Origin: Synechococcaceae bacterium WB8_1B_136
GTDB taxonomy: Bacteria; Cyanobacteriota; Cyanobacteriia; PCC-6307; Cyanobiaceae
NCBI GenBank assembly: GCA_010029175.1
Contig: RGNC01000062.1
Location: 1 to 10,621, forward strand
DNA: 10,621 nt
Reading direction: 5' to 3'
Under the pieces are notes generated by a model that had not been told where the DNA came from, did not search any database, and saw only the letters and a program-made list of their open reading frames with translations. The translations under genes and the position numbers were made by a program. Positions within the stretch are counted from its first letter, which is position 1. Each line of letters starts with the position of its first letter. Below are positions 7,392 through 10,621 of the stretch, one piece after another.

Positions 7392-8261
7392 TCAGCCCTC
7401 GCTGTCGCGCAGCCGAGCCTTGCCCACGGTGTTCTGGGCGATCAGATAAGCGGCTGCGATGGCCCCCACAAACCCCAACCCGTTGCGCAGCAGCGGCAGC
7501 AGATCCGGCGTGCGGGTCACGATCGGTGCGATGCCGAACACGCCGAACAGGATCACCCACAGGGGCGAGAGCAGCAGCACCCAGGCCCACTCCACCCGGT
7601 GCTCCGGCTTGCGCGGATAGGCCGCGAAGCCCACGATCAGCCCCCCCAGCACGGAGGTGGCCAGGGTGAGCACCCACTGTTCATTGGGCAGCCCCGGCAC
7701 CACCTGGCAGCCACCGCGATCCAGGCAGGTTTCCACGGCCGCCAGAGAATCCACGATGGCGGCGTCCTGGCCGTGGTCGCGCACGTAGTACTGGTTGCCG
7801 TAGCGGGTCTGCAGCTCCACCCAATAGGTGCGCGGCATCAGGGCGAACAGGGCATCGCCCACGTTGAAGTTGAGCAGGTTGCCGCCCCGCTCATCGGCCA
7901 CCAGCAGCAGGCTGCGCTCATCGAGGCCCCAGAACTGCTTCACGGCCGTGCCGGGGGTGCGGTCGTACTGGGTGAGCACCCGCAGCTTCCATCCCGTGCG
8001 CTGCTCGAAGGCGTTGAGATGCTCCTCCAGGCTGCTGCGCTGCTGGTCGGTGAGGATCTTGGCCAGGTCGATCACCGGGGTGGGGTGATCGGGCAGGAGG
8101 TCGGGGTTGTCGTAGGCCTGGGCAGGGGCGGCCGCCCCCACACTCAGGCCCAGGCACAGCAACAGCCCCAGGGCGAAGGCCCTGACCCTGGCCCAGCCCC
8201 CGCGGAGATCGGAACCAACACTCTCCAGCGGGCCCATGGCAACTGCTTCAGTGGCCAGCAT
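7392..8261 (-). CDS. TPM-domain membrane protein, Psb32/TLP18.3-like
   Basis: From the ATG at 8261 this is 289 residues. A signal peptide has its hydrophobic core at about 28-45, ending APAQA before Y50. The TPM domain (about 60-190) begins PVIDLAKILTDQQRSSLEEH and has FEQRTGWKLRVLTQYDRTPG, SLLLVADERGGNLLNFNVGD and LDRGGC. Three membrane segments follow, near 195-214, 225-247 and 260-275. TPM domains occur in Psb32 and plant TLP18.3, which protect or repair photosystem II and show weak phosphatase activity; that role here is inference. The domain should lie on the lumen/periplasm side. An alternative ATG at 8237 gives 281 residues; an AGGGAG sits only one base before the 8261 ATG. The first start is 12 bases from the diverging methyltransferase. 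The stop abuts that of the GH104 gene. Confidence 0.8.
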   Translation of the reverse strand: MLATEAVAMGPLESVGSDLRGGWARVRAFALGLLLCLGLSVGAAAPAQAYDNPDLLPDHPTPVIDLAKILTDQQRSSLEEHLNAFEQRTGWKLRVLTQYDRTPGTAVKQFWGLDERSLLLVADERGGNLLNFNVGDALFALMPRTYWVELQTRYGNQYYVRDHGQDAAIVDSLAAVETCLDRGGCQVVPGLPNEQWVLTLATSVLGGLIVGFAAYPRKPEHRVEWAWVLLLSPLWVILFGVFGIAPIVTRTPDLLPLLRNGLGFVGAIAAAYLIAQNTVGKARLRDSEG

Positions 8262-8273
8262 TCTCCCTGAGCT

Positions 8274-9473
8274 GTGCCTCCCGCCGTGACCACCCACCCA
8301 GCTCCCCCCTGGCTGTCTGAACGCCTGCAGCTGGCCGGCGGCGCGGTGAGCTTCGCCACCTACATGGATTGGGCCCTGCATGATCCGCAGCACGGGGCCT
8401 ACGGCGCCGGCCAGCTCCGGGTGGGCCCCCGCGGTGATTTCGCCACCTCGCCCTCCCTGGGGCCGGATTTCGCGGCCCTGCTGGCGCCCCAGCTGGCCCA
8501 GTGGCTGCAGCAGCTGGGGGTTGAGCAGCCCACGGCCCCCCTGGCCCTGGTGGAAACCGGCCCCGGAGAAGGCGATCTGGCCAGGGATCTGGCTGAGGCC
8601 CTGGTGGCCACATCTCCCGATCTGGCGGCCCGGCTGTCGCTGGTGCTGGTGGAGCCGAACCCCGGCATGGCCGAGCGTCAGCGCCACACCCTGGCGGCCT
8701 GCCCCCTGCCCTGCCGCTGGCAGAGCTTCGCCCAGTTGGCCGCCGCCCCGGTGCGGGGCGTGCTGCTTGCCCACGAGGTGCTTGATGCGCTGGCGGTGGA
8801 GCGGATCGTGTGGGACGGGGCCCTCTGGCGCCAGCAGCAGGTGCAGCTCCACCAGGGCCTGCTTCGGCTCGTGCCCGGCGAACCCCTGGGGCCCCAGGCG
8901 GATGCGCACCTCACAGCCCTGGGGCTCTTGCCGGCCAACCCCCAGCGGCCCCCCGGCTGGAGCACGGAGCTGCATCCAGGCCTGGGGCCCTGGCTGGCCC
9001 AGGCGTCGGCCGGCCTGGCGGCCGGCCAGCTGCTGGTGATCGATTACGCCCTGGAAGCCTGGCGCTACTACGCCCCCCAGCGCTCCAGCGGCACCTTGAT
9101 GGCCTACCGCCAGCAGCAGGCCAGCCCGGATCCACTCCAGGATCCCGGCCACTGGGATCTCACGGCCCACCTGTGCATCGAGAGCCTGGTGGAGGCCGCT
9201 GAGGCCTGCGGCTGGAGCCTGTTGGGCCAGCGCCGCCAGGGCGAAGCCCTGCTGGCCCTCGGGCTGGCCCAGCGTCTGCATGGGCTGCAGCAGGGCTCTG
9301 GCGATCAGCTGGGGGAGCTGCTCAGCCGGCGGGAGGCGCTGCTGCGCCTGGTGGATCCCCTGGCCCTTGGTGATTTTCGCTGGCTGGCCTTCAGCCGCGA
9401 TCGCTCCGGGCCAGGCTCTGGCTGCGGCCAGCCCACCCCGCCCCTGTTTCTGCAGGATCCGCCCCTGGCGTAG
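8274..9473 (+). CDS. Class I SAM-dependent methyltransferase, MidA/NDUFAF7 family
   Basis: A 399-residue cytosolic methyltransferase of the MidA/NDUFAF7 family (Methyltransf_28). The family N-terminal block is present (FATYMDWALHDPQHGAYG, residues 27-44; GDFATSPSLGPDF, 54-66). The SAM-binding loop LVETGPGEGDLA is at 92-103, with the acidic end of the next strand at LVLVEPNPGM (123-132). LLAHEVLDALAVERI (164-178) corresponds to the family's NEFFDALPV element, with histidine where the family usually has asparagine. Mitochondrial NDUFAF7 dimethylates an arginine of the complex I 49-kDa subunit; in a cyanobacterium the analogous target would be NdhH of NDH-1, which is inference. The start is uncertain: GTG at 8274 or GTG at 8286. 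It ends six bases before the end of aroB on the other strand. Confidence 0.86.
   Translation: MPPAVTTHPAPPWLSERLQLAGGAVSFATYMDWALHDPQHGAYGAGQLRVGPRGDFATSPSLGPDFAALLAPQLAQWLQQLGVEQPTAPLALVETGPGEGDLARDLAEALVATSPDLAARLSLVLVEPNPGMAERQRHTLAACPLPCRWQSFAQLAAAPVRGVLLAHEVLDALAVERIVWDGALWRQQQVQLHQGLLRLVPGEPLGPQADAHLTALGLLPANPQRPPGWSTELHPGLGPWLAQASAGLAAGQLLVIDYALEAWRYYAPQRSSGTLMAYRQQQASPDPLQDPGHWDLTAHLCIESLVEAAEACGWSLLGQRRQGEALLALGLAQRLHGLQQGSGDQLGELLSRREALLRLVDPLALGDFRWLAFSRDRSGPGSGCGQPTPPLFLQDPPLA
9397..9404. repeat. HIP1 octamer GCGATCGC
   Basis: A single copy of the highly iterated palindrome GCGATCGC, characteristic of many cyanobacterial genomes, inside the methyltransferase gene. One copy in 10.6 kb of GC-rich DNA is not enriched enough to prove lineage, but it agrees with the protein evidence for a cyanobacterium. 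Confidence 0.5.
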
Positions 9474-9479
9474 CTCGCT

Positions 9480-10613
9480 TCAACCCAGCTGGGCCAGGGC
9501 CGTGCTGATGGTGGAGGCGTCCACGTCGTCGCGGATCTCCACCCGGCCCAGGCCCGTGGGCAGCACGAAGCGCACCCGGCCATCGCGCACCTTCTTGTCG
9601 CCCTGCAGGCACTCCAGCACGGAACCGGGATCCAGGGCGGGCCAGCTCTGGGGCAGGCCGGCGGCGGCGATCACGGCCCGCTGGCGATCCTGCTCCACCT
9701 GGCTCCATAGGCCCATCGCCACGGCGATCTCACCGGCGGCCACCATGCCGATCGCCACGGCCTCACCGTGCAAGTAGGTGCCATAGCCGCAGAGGGCCTC
9801 CACCACGTGGCCGAGGGTGTGGCCGTAGTTGAGGATCGCCCGCAGGCCCCCCTCGCGCTCATCGGCGGCCACCACCCTGGCCTTGGCGGCGGCGGAGCGC
9901 TGCAACAGGGTCTGCAGCAATGGCCCGCCCACGGCCGCCCGGCTGGCGAGGCCGGCCACGGGGTCGCGGGCGGCGGCGGTTTCCAGGTCGGCGAACAGCC
10001 GCGGATCGCCGATCACGCCGTACTTGATCACCTCGGCCATGCCGGCCCGAAACTCCCGCTCCGGCAGGGTGGTGAGGGTATTCGGATCGATCAGCACCAG
10101 CCGCGGCTGGTGGAAGGCGCCGATCAGGTTCTTGCCGCCAGGGTGGTTCACGCCGGTCTTGCCGCCGATGGCCGCATCCACCATCGCCAGCAGCGTGGTG
10201 GGCACCTGCACCACGGCGATGCCCCGCAGCCAGGTGGCGGCTGCGAACCCGGCCATGTCGCCCACCACGCCGCCCCCCAGGGCCACGATCAGGGAGCCCC
10301 GTTCCAGCCTGCGCTCGAAGGCGGCATCGTGGATCCGGGCCACGGTGGCGGGGGTTTTCTGATCTTCACCGGCCTCGATCACCAGCAGGCTGGCCTCAAA
10401 GCCGCCCTGCCCAAGGCTGGCCAGAGCCTGGGATCCGTAGTGGTCGTTGACCACCGGGTTGGTGACCACCAACACCTTGGTGCCCGCCTTGATGCCCTGG
10501 GCGCGGATCTGCTCCCCCAGCTGATCCAGGCTCCCCTCGCCGATCACGATCGGGTAGGGGTTGGCGCTCAGCTCCACCCGGATGGTGTGGATCGCGGTGG
10601 GCGTGGCGGTCAT
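9480..10613 (-). CDS. aroB: 3-dehydroquinate synthase AroB
   Basis: AroB converts DAHP to 3-dehydroquinate, the second step of the shikimate pathway to aromatic amino acids, folate and quinones; the enzyme is cytosolic and uses NAD+ and a divalent metal. The protein is complete at 377 residues. The NAD-binding motif ALGGGVVGDMAGF is at 111-123, the substrate region GGKTGVNHPGGKNLIGAFHQP at 150-170 is intact, and the metal ligands are E194 (MAEVIKYG), H265 (NYGHTLGH) and H282 (LHGEAVAIGM). The start is the ATG at 10613, eight bases from the window edge, so its promoter lies outside. No Shine-Dalgarno is visible in the few bases available. It converges on the MidA-type methyltransferase with a 6-base gap. 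Confidence 0.97.
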   Translation of the reverse strand: MTATPTAIHTIRVELSANPYPIVIGEGSLDQLGEQIRAQGIKAGTKVLVVTNPVVNDHYGSQALASLGQGGFEASLLVIEAGEDQKTPATVARIHDAAFERRLERGSLIVALGGGVVGDMAGFAAATWLRGIAVVQVPTTLLAMVDAAIGGKTGVNHPGGKNLIGAFHQPRLVLIDPNTLTTLPEREFRAGMAEVIKYGVIGDPRLFADLETAAARDPVAGLASRAAVGGPLLQTLLQRSAAAKARVVAADEREGGLRAILNYGHTLGHVVEALCGYGTYLHGEAVAIGMVAAGEIAVAMGLWSQVEQDRQRAVIAAAGLPQSWPALDPGSVLECLQGDKKVRDGRVRFVLPTGLGRVEIRDDVDASTISTALAQLG

Positions 10614-10621
10614 CGGTGAAT

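Noticed and set aside
7392..9281. 629-codon minus-strand open frame covering the TPM gene and extending antisense through the methyltransferase
   Set aside because: Only the last 289 codons look like a protein. The upstream part is a GC-driven open frame antisense to a well-supported methyltransferase, so a real fusion is unlikely.
9768..10619. 283-codon plus-strand frame opposite aroB
   Set aside because: Antisense shadow of a complete AroB; repetitive G/H/Q-rich composition without any domain.

Overview
The window is high-GC, gene-dense bacterial DNA. Its genes read as the core chromosome of a picocyanobacterium of the Cyanobium/Synechococcus type. Three things point that way: the very high GC with many GTG/TTG starts and few Shine-Dalgarno sites; the gene set (nadA, aroB, a MidA-type methyltransferase, a secreted TPM protein like Psb32, a cyanobacterial-type metallophosphoesterase); and one GCGATCGC (HIP1) octamer at 9397-9404. 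The assignment rests on recognising proteins, not on a search.

Left arm, minus strand (about 1-2138): a tight operon transcribed right to left. It holds a metallo-beta-lactamase-fold ligase-associated exonuclease, a TRIC-type membrane channel two bases downstream, and then the N-terminal half of an ATP-dependent DNA ligase that runs off the window. Exonuclease and ligase form a known DNA end-repair pair; the TRIC gene between them is an unexpected passenger.

Centre (2139-6249): a class I fructose-bisphosphate aldolase of the animal/plant type (+) runs tail-to-tail into quinolinate synthase nadA (-), and the two stop codons overlap. Diverging from nadA is a metallophosphoesterase whose reading frame is broken near 4600-4627: all its metal-binding motifs remain but are divided between two frames, and some residues appear to be missing. 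Its last codons overlap the start of an unassigned GT-B-like glycosyltransferase.

Right arm (6250-10621): a roughly 325-base leader, visibly richer in A+T, precedes a secreted GH104 (phage lambda endolysin R-like) peptidoglycan lytic enzyme. That gene abuts tail-to-tail a TPM-domain membrane protein. A MidA/NDUFAF7-family methyltransferase diverges from the TPM gene and converges on aroB (3-dehydroquinate synthase), which begins 8 bases from the window end.

Most of the window is ordinary housekeeping. The items most worth a second look are the broken phosphoesterase and its possible micro-inversion, the TRIC gene inside the ligase/exonuclease operon, and the secreted GH104 enzyme with its unusual leader. 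I see no mobile element, CRISPR array, tRNA or rRNA, and no clear new multi-gene system.
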